Origin: Nanobdellota archaeon
GTDB taxonomy: Archaea > Nanobdellota > Nanobdellia > Pacearchaeales > GW2011-AR1
Reading direction: 5' to 3'
DNA: 8,301 nt
Assembly: GCA_030704765.1 (NCBI GenBank)
Contig: JAUYDD010000050.1
Coordinates: forward strand, 1-8,301
Under the pieces are notes generated by a model that saw nothing but the letters and a program-made list of their open reading frames with translations, was not told where the DNA came from and made no database searches. The translations under genes and the position numbers were made by a program. Below, one piece after another: positions 1 through 5,781 of the stretch; position 1 is the stretch's first letter; every line of letters starts with the position of its first letter.

Positions 1-140
1 AACCATGTGTTAAAACACATGGCGTGTGGTTCTTGAACACCCCCAAAATTATTTTTGCTTTCTACATATTAAAATAAGTAAGGTACGCAAAAAATAATTT
101 TGCTGGTCTTAAAAGATGAGGTTTTCAATTTCCGACATAA
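1..140. repeat. structured repeat B, copy 1 (5' end cut by window edge)
   Basis: This block recurs at 1921-2062. From position 23 onward the two copies differ only by two substitutions and a 2-nt indel. It begins with a perfect hairpin, CCATGTGT-TAAA-ACACATGG (3-22), enclosed by AACC/GGTT (1-4/28-31), the truncated base of a longer stem seen in full in copy 2. A second hairpin pairs CAAAATTATTTTTGC (44-58) with GCAAAAAATAATTTTG (87-102), with one bulge. The copy ends in GATGAGGTTTTCAATTTCC-GACATAA. The left partners of that tail, present in copy 2, lie outside this window. No ORF is supported here. It is a member of the window's hairpin-element family; mobile element, processed RNA and structural repeat all remain possible. 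Confidence 0.85.
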
Positions 141-143
141 ACT

Positions 144-209
144 TATACAATTTATGAAGTTTACTTCATAATTCTGAGCAATTTTGTATATCCATAAGAT
201 TAATAATCT
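144..209 (+). promoter_or_regulatory. hairpin plus TATA-like region upstream of the HerA-like gene
   Basis: TATACAA (144-150) pairs with TTGTATA (184-190) around an inner perfect 9-bp hairpin, TTATGAAGT-TT-ACTTCATAA (152-171). A 13-bp palindrome, AGATTA-A-TAATCT, follows at 197-209. The TTTTGTATAT stretch near 182-191 is the best TATA-box candidate. Transcription would start about 26 nt downstream, close to the ATG at 213, which fits a leaderless mRNA or a leader of about 20 nt if translation starts at 234. The palindromes could be operators or part of the repeat's flank. Confidence 0.35.
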
Positions 210-212
210 ACT

Positions 213-1541
213 ATGTATATAGTTTTTTATAAAATGGGGTATGATATAATAATAGGGAGGGATAAAGAAGATAAGAAACTATTTGGAAATAGGGGACTGA
301 TATATCTTGGAAAAGGTTATGTGCAGATGGGAAACTATACATCATTATCTAATCGCATCTGGCTGGATGTTGCGCGTACACATGTAATTTTAGTGGCAGG
401 AAAAAGGGGAAGTGGAAAATCTTACACACTTGGAGTAATAGCTGAAGAACTTTCTGATCTTCCTGAAGATGTGAAAAAAAATATCGCTCCCATCATATTT
501 GACACTATGGGCATATTCTGGACCATGAAGTACAAGAATGACCAAGACCTGGATCTTTTAGAAGAATGGGATTTGAAGACAAAGAACCTTCCAGTGACTG
601 TCTGGGTGCCATCAGGTTATTTTGAAGAATATGAAAAAAGAGAGATTCCTGTTGACAGGAGATTTGCACTAGCATCTTCTGAACTAGAGATTGAAGATTG
701 GCTCTCGATATTTGAGCTTGATATGATATCCCCTGTCTCTGTATTGATTCAAAAATCAATATCAGACCTAAAGAAATCAGGTGATTTTTATATAGATGAT
801 ATAATAGGTGAGATAAATAACAATAATGAAGCTGATGACCAGACAAAAAAATCAGCTATAGCTTTGTTTGAAGCAGCAAAATCCTGGAAAGTTTTTGCAA
901 ACAAAGATGATATAGCGACAAAAGTCGATGAGCTTGTCACAGCTGGAATAACTTCTATTTTAGACCTTTCTGTTTATTCGTCAACATCAACCTTCAATGT
1001 TCGTGCATTGATAATAGGCTTGATTTCAAGAAAACTTTTTGAACAAAGAATACTAGCTAGAAAAAAAGAAGAGATAGATTCTATACAGCACAAACTCAAT
1101 ATTTCTTATGAAGAAAAAAAAGAAATGCCTCTTGTCTGGATGTTTTTGGATGAAGCTCATGAATTCTTGCCAATGAATGAAAAAACTCCTGCAACAAATG
1201 CATTGATACAGCTTCTAAGAGAAGGAAGGCAGCCAGGAATATCCATGGTTCTAGCAACCCAACAACCTGGAGTTATTCACAGGGATGTAATGACTCAATC
1301 AGACATTGTTATATCCCATAGACTGACAAATAAAGAAGACCTTATGGCACTCAATACAATGATGCAAAGCTATCTTTTTGAAGGTATCACAAAAACAATG
1401 AACAATCTTCCAGAATTAAAAGGAAGCGCAATACTATTGGATGATAATTCAGAAAGATTATATCCCCTAAGAATAAGGCCCAGATACACCTGGCATGGAG
1501 GCTCTGCTCCTAAAGCAGTAAAAGAAGAGAGAAGCTATTGA
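213..1541 (+). CDS. HerA-like (DUF87-type) hexameric DNA translocase/helicase ATPase
   Basis: This 442-residue FtsK/HerA-superfamily ATPase carries a Walker A motif GKRGSGKS (63-70), a Walker B motif LVWMFLDEAHEF (307-318, D313/E314) and the downstream block REGRQPGISMVLATQQP (336-352), which holds the sensor glutamine and arginine-finger-like residues. HerA proteins form hexameric rings that pump or unwind DNA. In many archaea they act with the NurA nuclease in end resection, but no nurA gene is visible here. The N-terminal segment before Walker A is only about 60 residues. An in-frame ATG at 234 gives MGYDIIIGRD, which resembles usual starts in this family, so the first seven residues may not be translated. 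No Shine-Dalgarno sequence precedes either start. The gene is monocistronic and lies between two copies of repeat B. The family call is firm; the exact cellular role is not. Confidence 0.88.
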   Translation: MYIVFYKMGYDIIIGRDKEDKKLFGNRGLIYLGKGYVQMGNYTSLSNRIWLDVARTHVILVAGKRGSGKSYTLGVIAEELSDLPEDVKKNIAPIIFDTMGIFWTMKYKNDQDLDLLEEWDLKTKNLPVTVWVPSGYFEEYEKREIPVDRRFALASSELEIEDWLSIFELDMISPVSVLIQKSISDLKKSGDFYIDDIIGEINNNNEADDQTKKSAIALFEAAKSWKVFANKDDIATKVDELVTAGITSILDLSVYSSTSTFNVRALIIGLISRKLFEQRILARKKEEIDSIQHKLNISYEEKKEMPLVWMFLDEAHEFLPMNEKTPATNALIQLLREGRQPGISMVLATQQPGVIHRDVMTQSDIVISHRLTNKEDLMALNTMMQSYLFEGITKTMNNLPELKGSAILLDDNSERLYPLRIRPRYTWHGGSAPKAVKEERSY

Positions 1542-1568
1542 AAATCATTTTCAAGAATCATATGCAAA

Positions 1569-1637
1569 AATCAAAAAAACAATGTGCCACCCACACTTAA
1601 AGGCATGGGTTTGTGGCAGGCGCTTGTTTTTAGGATG
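1569..1637. repeat. hairpin-element head module A, copy 1; probable terminator of the HerA-like gene
   Basis: The module is framed by ATCAAAAAAACAA (1570-1582) and TTGTTTTTAGGAT (1624-1636). AAAAACAA pairs with TTGTTTTT, then GTGCC (1584-1588) with GGCGC (1619-1623), then CCACA with TGTGG around a TTAAAGG-containing loop. The same frame with different stem sequences recurs at 6521-6584 and 8162-8262. It starts 28 nt after the HerA stop. The U-run following the stem on the + strand fits transcription termination, and the A-run on the left gives a U-run on the other strand as well. Confidence 0.7.
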
Positions 1638-1697
1638 ACTTCAAAATTTTTCAGAAAATTTTGAATGTCCCAGAAAACTTCTGAAAGTTTTCTTGGG
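1637..1697. repeat. tandem stem-loop pair with TCAG and CTGA loops
   Basis: Two hairpins are adjacent. The first is GAC-TTCAAAATTTT (1637-1650), loop TCAG, AAAATTTTGAA-T-GTC (1655-1669). The second is CCCAGAAAACTT (1669-1680), loop CTGA, AAGTTTTC-T-TGGG (1685-1697). A diverged copy of the pair lies at 5832-5887, and a single TCAG-loop hairpin of the same type lies at 8262-8292. Stem differences between copies keep base pairing. There is no coding potential. Confidence 0.75.
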
Positions 1698-1796
1698 CAA
1701 GAAAAAACTTTTATGGTTTTTTCTGCACAGAAAATTGCATAAAACAATTTTCTTGTGCTCCGAAATTGATAACAGTATCTTTTTGCTACGCTCCAT
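1698..1796. repeat. 99-nt block identical to 6586-6684 (two stem-loops plus a left arm)
   Basis: The sequence is identical base for base to 6586-6684. It contains AGAAAAAAC/GTTTTTTCT (1700-1708/1716-1724, loop TTTTATG), GCACAGAAAATTG paired with CAATTTTCTTGTGC (1725-1737/1745-1758, one bulge), and the arm TCCGAAATTGATAAC (1759-1773). At the 6.6-kb locus this arm has a perfect partner, GTTATCAATTTCGGA. Here that partner is absent because other modules follow. Confidence 0.85.
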
Positions 1797-1882
1797 CAAA
1801 AAAATTTCCTGAAAAATCGTCTACTCCATTCTAAAGAATGGAGTTTGATAGACGATTTTTCTTATTCGGAAATTTTTAGGAT
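1795..1882. repeat. long interrupted hairpin with TAAA tetraloop
   Basis: Three nested perfect stems are present: AAAAATTTCC/GGAAATTTTT (1800-1809/1868-1877), GAAAAATCGTCTA/TAGACGATTTTTC (1811-1823/1849-1861) and CTCCATTC-TAAA-GAATGGAG (1824-1843). That makes 31 base pairs with only small internal bulges. It opens with ATCAAAAA and closes with TTTTTAGGAT, the same frame as head module A, which suggests an interchangeable module. Confidence 0.8.
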
Positions 1883-1884
1883 GC

Positions 1885-2062
1885 TCGGAAATTGAATGCA
1901 AGTAAACTACCTCATGTCAAGAACCATGGAATAAATTCCATGGCGTGTTTGGTTCTTGAGCACCCCCAAAATTATTTTTGCTTTCTTCATATTAAAATAA
2001 GTAAGGTACGCAAAAAATAATTTTGCTGGTCTTAAAAGATGAGGTTTTCAATTTCCGACATA
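1885..2062. repeat. structured repeat B, copy 2 (complete, multi-branched)
   Basis: An outer stem TCGGAAATTGAA (1885-1896) pairs with TTCAATTTCCGA (2047-2058). Inside it ACCTCAT (1909-1915) pairs with ATGAGGT (2039-2045). Within that closed region lie TCAAGAACC/GGTTCTTGA (1917-1925/1951-1959), capped by CCATGGAA-TAAA-TTCCATGG (1924-1943), and CAAAATTATTTTTGC (1967-1981) paired with GCAAAAAATAATTTTG (2010-2025). Copy 1 at 1-140 shares almost all of the primary sequence except the apical stem, which differs by compensated changes. The right end runs straight into the truncated hemerythrin fragment. Confidence 0.85.
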
Positions 2063-2254
2063 ATAAACATCCTATCAATAATAGAAAATTCTGTATCAAA
2101 AGGAAAAAATCCTAATTTAGAAGAATTAAAATATAGATTGAACAAGCATTCGAAGTTTGAAGATGAGGTATTTTATCCAAGATTAGATGAGATGCTTCCT
2201 GATCACCAAAAGGATGAGATAATCAATAAAGCAAAAGAAATTATAATTGGATAG
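2039..2254 (+). pseudogene. 5'-truncated hemerythrin-domain gene fragment
   Basis: The open frame gives 71 residues, of which roughly residues 9-71 look like the C-terminal half of a hemerythrin HHE four-helix bundle: an HxxxE metal-ligand motif (H37, E41), then DEVFYPRLDEMLP and a final KAKEII helix. The N-terminal helices that carry the other iron-ligand histidines are missing. The apparent ATG at 2039 lies inside repeat B (shared with position 117), so the first seven or eight codons are repeat sequence and the hemerythrin-derived part begins near 2061. It probably represents a gene cut by insertion of, or recombination at, the repeat. A translated short fusion protein cannot be excluded. 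An intact hemerythrin gene lies 184 nt downstream. Confidence 0.65.
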
Positions 2255-2264
2255 ATTTTTTTAA

Positions 2265-2330
2265 GGTTATCAGCAAAAAGTCCCTGTTGGAATTTATACT
2301 CCATACTATAGAGGTTATGGTATGCATTAA
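2265..2330 (+). pseudogene. short coding remnant, Tyr/Gly-rich C-terminus
   Basis: Between a stop at 2262-2264 and TAA at 2328-2330 is a frame reading ...VPVGIYTPYYRGYGMH-stop. The composition looks protein-like (Y, G, P) rather than random AT-rich noise, but there is no start codon and only 21 residues. It may be the tail of a decayed gene from the same disrupted region as the hemerythrin fragment. I do not recognise it. Confidence 0.2.
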
Positions 2331-2360
2331 TTTGAGTCTAAAAACCTATTGCCTGATATT

Positions 2361-2398
2361 CGCAAGATTTAAATACTTATATGAATTATAATTCATAT
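2361..2398 (+). promoter_or_regulatory. copper/hemerythrin operon promoter with 20-bp palindromic operator
   Basis: CGCAAGA followed by TTTAAATA (2368-2375) matches an archaeal BRE plus TATA box, predicting a start of transcription near 2396-2400. The perfect palindrome ATATGAATTATAATTCATAT (2379-2398) sits between the TATA box and that start. In archaea this is the usual place for a dimeric repressor to block polymerase recruitment. The resulting leader of about 40 nt contains AGGAG (2422-2426), 11 nt before the ATG at 2438. Confidence 0.65.
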
Positions 2399-2437
2399 GA
2401 ATAATATAACATTAGTCATATAGGAGATGAAATAAAA

Positions 2438-2980
2438 ATGGAGACTACCTCATCAAAACCAATCAATATATTGATGGATGAACATATAGAGATAATGAAA
2501 GTCGTAGATTCTTTTATAGAAGAGGCTGAATCTTTAAAAAATGGAAAAGAATTAGACAAAGAATTTTTTAAAAAAGCTATAGATTTCATTAAAAACTACG
2601 CAGATAAGTTTCATCATGCAAAAGAAGAAGATATATTGTTCAAGGAATTCTGTAAAAAAGAAAGTGAACTGCATTGCAATCCTGTTGAACAGATGCTTTA
2701 TGAACATGATTTGGGAAGAGGTTTTGTAAAAAAAATACAAGAAGGAATAGATAACAATGATAAGAATCTTGTAATAGAGAACTCAATAAACTATGCTGAA
2801 CTTCTAAAACAGCATATATTCAAAGAAGATAGCATACTCTATCCAATGGCTGACGAAGTTCTTGATGAAAAAATGAAAAATAAGATATTATCAAGATTCA
2901 AAGACATTGAAAAACAAAATAAACTTAAAATCAAAAAATATCTTGAATTTGCAAAGATTCAAGAAAAAAACAGGAGGTAA
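2438..2980 (+). CDS. hemerythrin-domain (HHE) di-iron protein
   Basis: This soluble 180-residue protein has the hemerythrin ligand set in order: H16 (DEHIEIM), H59/H60 with E63/E64 (FHHAKEED), H90 (YEHD) and H126 with E130 (QHIFKED). Such four-helix bundles bind a non-heme di-iron centre and reversibly bind O2. In prokaryotes they serve O2 sensing or delivery, iron storage, or nitric oxide and oxidative stress responses. After about residue 150 there is a Lys/Glu-rich tail extending the core fold. Translation is set by AGGAG in the leader. The gene is first in the operon, and its stop overlaps the ribosome binding site of the next gene. Its place with a Cu exporter suggests a role in O2- or metal-stress tolerance, which is inference. 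Confidence 0.85.
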   Translation: METTSSKPINILMDEHIEIMKVVDSFIEEAESLKNGKELDKEFFKKAIDFIKNYADKFHHAKEEDILFKEFCKKESELHCNPVEQMLYEHDLGRGFVKKIQEGIDNNDKNLVIENSINYAELLKQHIFKEDSILYPMADEVLDEKMKNKILSRFKDIEKQNKLKIKKYLEFAKIQEKNRR

Positions 2981-2982
2981 AA

Positions 2983-3204
2983 ATGAAAAAATTATTGTTC
3001 ATAACAACAATTGTGCTTATAATGGGTTTGATAGGAAATGTCATAGCCCAGAATAATGGATATACTGGATGTTTTGGTCCAGGAATGATGTATGGCAACT
3101 ATCCTGGTTTTGCAATATTAGGATGGATAACATATATTTTATTTATTGGGCTTATAATAGCAGGAATCTATTGGTTAATTAAATCAGCTAACAAGAAAAG
3201 ATAA
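2983..3204 (+). CDS. small membrane protein with signal peptide and one C-terminal TM helix
   Basis: This 73-residue protein starts with MKKLLFITTIVLIMGLIG, a signal peptide or first TM helix (about 3-22, possible cleavage after VIA). It then has a short exposed loop rich in Gly, Met and Tyr (C30, GPGMMYG) and a second hydrophobic helix (about 43-66) ending in a basic tail. Met/Cys/Tyr in an extracytoplasmic loop beside a copper ATPase would suit weak Cu(I) binding, but no defined motif proves it. GGAGGT (2973-2978) lies 5 nt before the ATG and overlaps the upstream stop, so the two genes are translationally linked. Similar small membrane proteins are common beside Cu-export genes. I cannot assign a named family. 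Confidence 0.7.
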   Translation: MKKLLFITTIVLIMGLIGNVIAQNNGYTGCFGPGMMYGNYPGFAILGWITYILFIGLIIAGIYWLIKSANKKR

Positions 3205-3205
3205 T

Positions 3206-3517
3206 ATGGATATTGATATTTTAGAAAAAATAGAATATACTAAAGAAGGAATACTATCTAAAGATATCATGAATAAATCAGGATTAGACATTAGCTTATT
3301 TTGTATGGCGAAAAACACTTCAATATCAGACCATACTTCTGCAAAAAAAGCTATTGTCTATGTAATAGAAGGTGATGGAATATTTAATTTAAAAGGAAAA
3401 GATATTTTGATGAAGCCTGGAAAAATCATATGCATGGATAAAAATGCATTACATAATCTCAAAGCAAAGGAAAACACGAGTTTTTTACTTGTTTTGTTTC
3501 CATACATTAATAAATAA
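3206..3517 (+). CDS. small single-domain cupin protein
   Basis: This 103-residue protein contains one cupin beta-barrel. Motif 1 is DHTSAKKAIVYVIEGDG (42-58) and motif 2 is MKPGKIICMDKNALHNLKA (69-87). Of the four usual metal ligands only H43 and H83 are obvious. The second His of HxH is Ser45 and the usual Glu position is Ala49, so metal binding, if any, is atypical. The sequence resembles small stress-associated cupins of the HTS...VYVLEGEG type whose biochemical role is unsettled. It starts 1 nt after the previous stop and has no separate Shine-Dalgarno sequence, so it is likely read by coupled translation in the Cu/hemerythrin operon. Confidence 0.82.
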   Translation: MDIDILEKIEYTKEGILSKDIMNKSGLDISLFCMAKNTSISDHTSAKKAIVYVIEGDGIFNLKGKDILMKPGKIICMDKNALHNLKAKENTSFLLVLFPYINK

Positions 3518-3535
3518 AAAACATCTTATAAAATC

Positions 3536-3775
3536 ATGAAAAAACTAAAAATAACTATTCAAGGAATGCATTGTGCTTCATGCGCAGCAAACATAGAAAA
3601 AGCAGTGAGCAAAATAAAAGGAGTTAAATCTGTTTCAGTCAGCATTATGACTAACAAAGGTTTTGTTGAAGCAGAAGATAATTTAAATCCTGAGGAGATT
3701 AAAAAAACAGTGGATAAGATAGGTTATAAAGTTATTATAGTAACTGAAAACAAGTTAATTTCAGTTCCTAAATAG
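3536..3775 (+). CDS. copZ: stand-alone HMA copper-binding protein (CopZ-like metallochaperone)
   Basis: This 79-residue protein is a complete heavy-metal-associated (HMA, ferredoxin-like) domain. The GMHCASCA loop places C13 and C16 for linear two-coordinate Cu(I) binding, followed by helix 1 (AANIEKAVSKI), the GVKSVSVSIMTNKGFVEAE strands and the final KIGYKV element. It would carry Cu(I) in the cytoplasm and deliver it to the adjacent CopA ATPase, which lacks its own N-terminal HMA domain. Such a pair could arise by splitting of a typical HMA-CopA fusion or by pairing with a chaperone. The start is 18 nt after the cupin stop without a clear ribosome binding site; TTATAAAA just upstream could be a weak internal promoter. 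The symbol is by function, not by orthology. Confidence 0.85.
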   Translation: MKKLKITIQGMHCASCAANIEKAVSKIKGVKSVSVSIMTNKGFVEAEDNLNPEEIKKTVDKIGYKVIIVTENKLISVPK

Positions 3776-3776
3776 T

Positions 3777-3811
3777 AAAGGAATAAATTTATCCGAAAAT
3801 TTATTTCCTTT
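3777..3811 (+). other. intercistronic hairpin between HMA protein and CopA
   Basis: AAAGGAATAAATTT (3777-3790) pairs with AAATTTATTTCCTTT (3797-3811), giving 14 bp with one bulged T and a 6-nt loop, ATCCGA. It fills almost the whole 49-nt gap between the chaperone stop and the CopA start. A partial terminator, an mRNA processing site or a stabilising 3' end would all raise chaperone output relative to ATPase. The sequence alone does not choose among them. Confidence 0.6.
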
Positions 3812-3824
3812 CCTATAATATAGA

Positions 3825-5765
3825 GTGAAAATGATTTTAAGCAAAACAACTCCTGAAGAAAAAGATATAAGGAACTGGAAGATAAAATTGATTCTTGCAT
3901 GGTTATTTACAATACCTGTAGCTGTTCTGATGTTTGTTGAAAAATTCAGTCTATTTATGATTGAAGAAAAAATAATGACAATCATCCTTTTAATCCTTTC
4001 ATTTCCAGTAATGTTTATAATAGGTTTTTCAACAATAAGATCAGGTTTAAAAGGATTTACTAGTCTATATTTTAATATGGATTCTTTGATTATGCTTGGA
4101 ACTGTGATTGCTTATTTAACTGGAATTTTTAGTTTATTTTTTGTAATCCAGGATTATTCAGGAATATCTTCTATGATTATGGCTTTTTTTATAACAGGAA
4201 AATTTGTTGAAGCAAAAGCAAAAGGAAGAGCAACACAGGAAATTAGAAAACTTTTAGAATTAGGGGCAAAAAAAGCAAGGATATTGAAGATTCACGAAGA
4301 AATCGAAATACCAATAGAAGACTTGAAATTAGGAGATATCATGATAGTAAAACCAGGTGAAAAAATTCCTACAGACGGAGTAGTTGTAAAAGGTGCAAGC
4401 AGTGTAGATGAATCCATGGTCACAGGTGAATCTATTCCTGTTGAAAAAAACATTAATTCAAATGTTATAGGAGCTACAATAAACCAAGATGGCATACTTT
4501 ATATAAAAGCAACTAAAGTAGGAAAAGATACTTTCTTAGCTCATATTATAGAGCTATTAGAAGAGACTCAAAGCACAAAAATTCCAATACAAAAGCTTGC
4601 AGATAAGATAACAAATATATTTGTGCCAACAATTCTTATAATAAGCGCGTTATCTTTTGTTCTCTGGTTATATTTATCAAAAGACTTGAGTAAAGCAATA
4701 GGAATATCAGTAGCAGTCCTTGTTATTGCTTGTCCATGCGCTCTTGGGCTCGCGACACCTACAGCAATAATGGTCGGAACAGGAATCGGAGCTAAAAAAG
4801 GCATATTGATCAGAAAAGGAGAAGCTATACAGACTATGAAAAAAGTGAAGATAATTGTTTTTGATAAAACAGGAACAATAACAAAAGGCCATCCAGAAGT
4901 AAAAGAAATATATTCCTTGGTAAAAGAAAATCATCTTTTTGAATTAATAGGAAGCTTGGAAAAATTATCAGAGCACCCATTATCTAAAGCTATTGTAAAA
5001 AAAGCTGATTTAAAAAAGTACCTTGATGTAAAAGATTTCAAGATTTATAGAGGAAAAGGCGTATATGGAAAAATAAGGAATAAAGAAATATTGATTGGAA
5101 ACATGAAATTCATGCAAGAAAAAAATATATTATTAAAAAATCATGGGAAAAAGATAAAAGAATTTGAAGAAAAAGCCTATACTACTTTGATTGTCTCTGA
5201 ATCAAAAAAAATAATTGGAATAATTGGCATTGCTGATGCAATTAAAGAAGATTCAATTCATGCAATACGTATTTTGAACAAATTAGGATTCAAGACAATA
5301 ATGCTTACAGGTGATAATGCACTAACTGCAAAAGCAATAGCTGAAAAAGTTGGCATAAAGCACTATATTGCAAACACTCTTCCAGAAGAAAAACAAAACA
5401 AAATAAAAGAACTGCAAAGATTCGGGATGGTTGCATTTGTAGGAGATGGAATAAATGATGCTCCTGCATTAAAACAAGCAAATGTAGGTATTGCTATGGG
5501 TACTGGAACAGATATTGCAATTGAAGCAGGAGACTTGGTAATTGTTAATGGGTCTTTAATAGGAGTAGTTAAAGCGATAAAGCTCTCAAAAGCAACATTC
5601 AAGAAAATAAAACAGAACCTGTTCTGGGCATTTATCTATAATATACTTATGATACCTCTTGCAATAGCAGGATTCATCCATCCTGTCTTAGCAGAGATTG
5701 CAATGGCATTGTCCTCAATAACAGTTGTTACAAATGCTAATCTATTGAGAAGGGAAAGAATATAA
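3825..5765 (+). CDS. copA: Cu(I)-exporting P1B-1-type ATPase lacking an N-terminal metal-binding domain
   Basis: This membrane ATPase drives Cu(I) export with ATP. Visible motifs are the actuator loop TGES (200-203), the CPC transport site in ACPCALGLATP (C303, C305), the phosphorylation site DKTGT (D347), the HP motif of the nucleotide-binding domain (SEHP, H384-P385), TGDN (495-498) and the hinge GDGINDAP (540-547). The YN pair in TM7 (Y605-N606) and MALSS in TM8 (627-631) are the P1B-1 signature for Cu(I)/Ag(I). The protein opens directly with a basic helix and TM1 at about 18-37, so the usual N-terminal HMA domain is missing and is supplied by the preceding gene. Translation starts at GTG 3825 or at ATG 3831 two codons later; neither has a strong ribosome binding site. 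It is the last gene of the operon. Confidence 0.95.
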   Translation: MKMILSKTTPEEKDIRNWKIKLILAWLFTIPVAVLMFVEKFSLFMIEEKIMTIILLILSFPVMFIIGFSTIRSGLKGFTSLYFNMDSLIMLGTVIAYLTGIFSLFFVIQDYSGISSMIMAFFITGKFVEAKAKGRATQEIRKLLELGAKKARILKIHEEIEIPIEDLKLGDIMIVKPGEKIPTDGVVVKGASSVDESMVTGESIPVEKNINSNVIGATINQDGILYIKATKVGKDTFLAHIIELLEETQSTKIPIQKLADKITNIFVPTILIISALSFVLWLYLSKDLSKAIGISVAVLVIACPCALGLATPTAIMVGTGIGAKKGILIRKGEAIQTMKKVKIIVFDKTGTITKGHPEVKEIYSLVKENHLFELIGSLEKLSEHPLSKAIVKKADLKKYLDVKDFKIYRGKGVYGKIRNKEILIGNMKFMQEKNILLKNHGKKIKEFEEKAYTTLIVSESKKIIGIIGIADAIKEDSIHAIRILNKLGFKTIMLTGDNALTAKAIAEKVGIKHYIANTLPEEKQNKIKELQRFGMVAFVGDGINDAPALKQANVGIAMGTGTDIAIEAGDLVIVNGSLIGVVKAIKLSKATFKKIKQNLFWAFIYNILMIPLAIAGFIHPVLAEIAMALSSITVVTNANLLRRERI

Positions 5766-5781
5766 AATCAAGTTTATCTAT

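Noticed and set aside
1..140. Possible tRNA or C/D box RNA in repeat B (GGTTC-like and GATGA-like motifs)
   Set aside because: There is no acceptor stem, anticodon arm or CCA context, and no properly spaced C and D boxes; the folding found is different.
505..846. 113-residue ORF on the - strand inside the HerA-like gene
   Set aside because: It lies fully within a well-supported coding region on the other strand and has no domain or promoter signal.
213..1541. HerA-based antiphage defence system
   Set aside because: No SIR2, DUF4297, nuclease or other partner gene is present; a housekeeping HerA-like role is as likely.
1569..2062. CRISPR array
   Set aside because: The units are different hairpins of unequal length with no regular spacers or constant direct repeat.
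3761..5602. Several - strand ORFs of 67-79 residues within copA
   Set aside because: They are shadows of a strongly conserved P-type ATPase gene with all catalytic motifs on the + strand.
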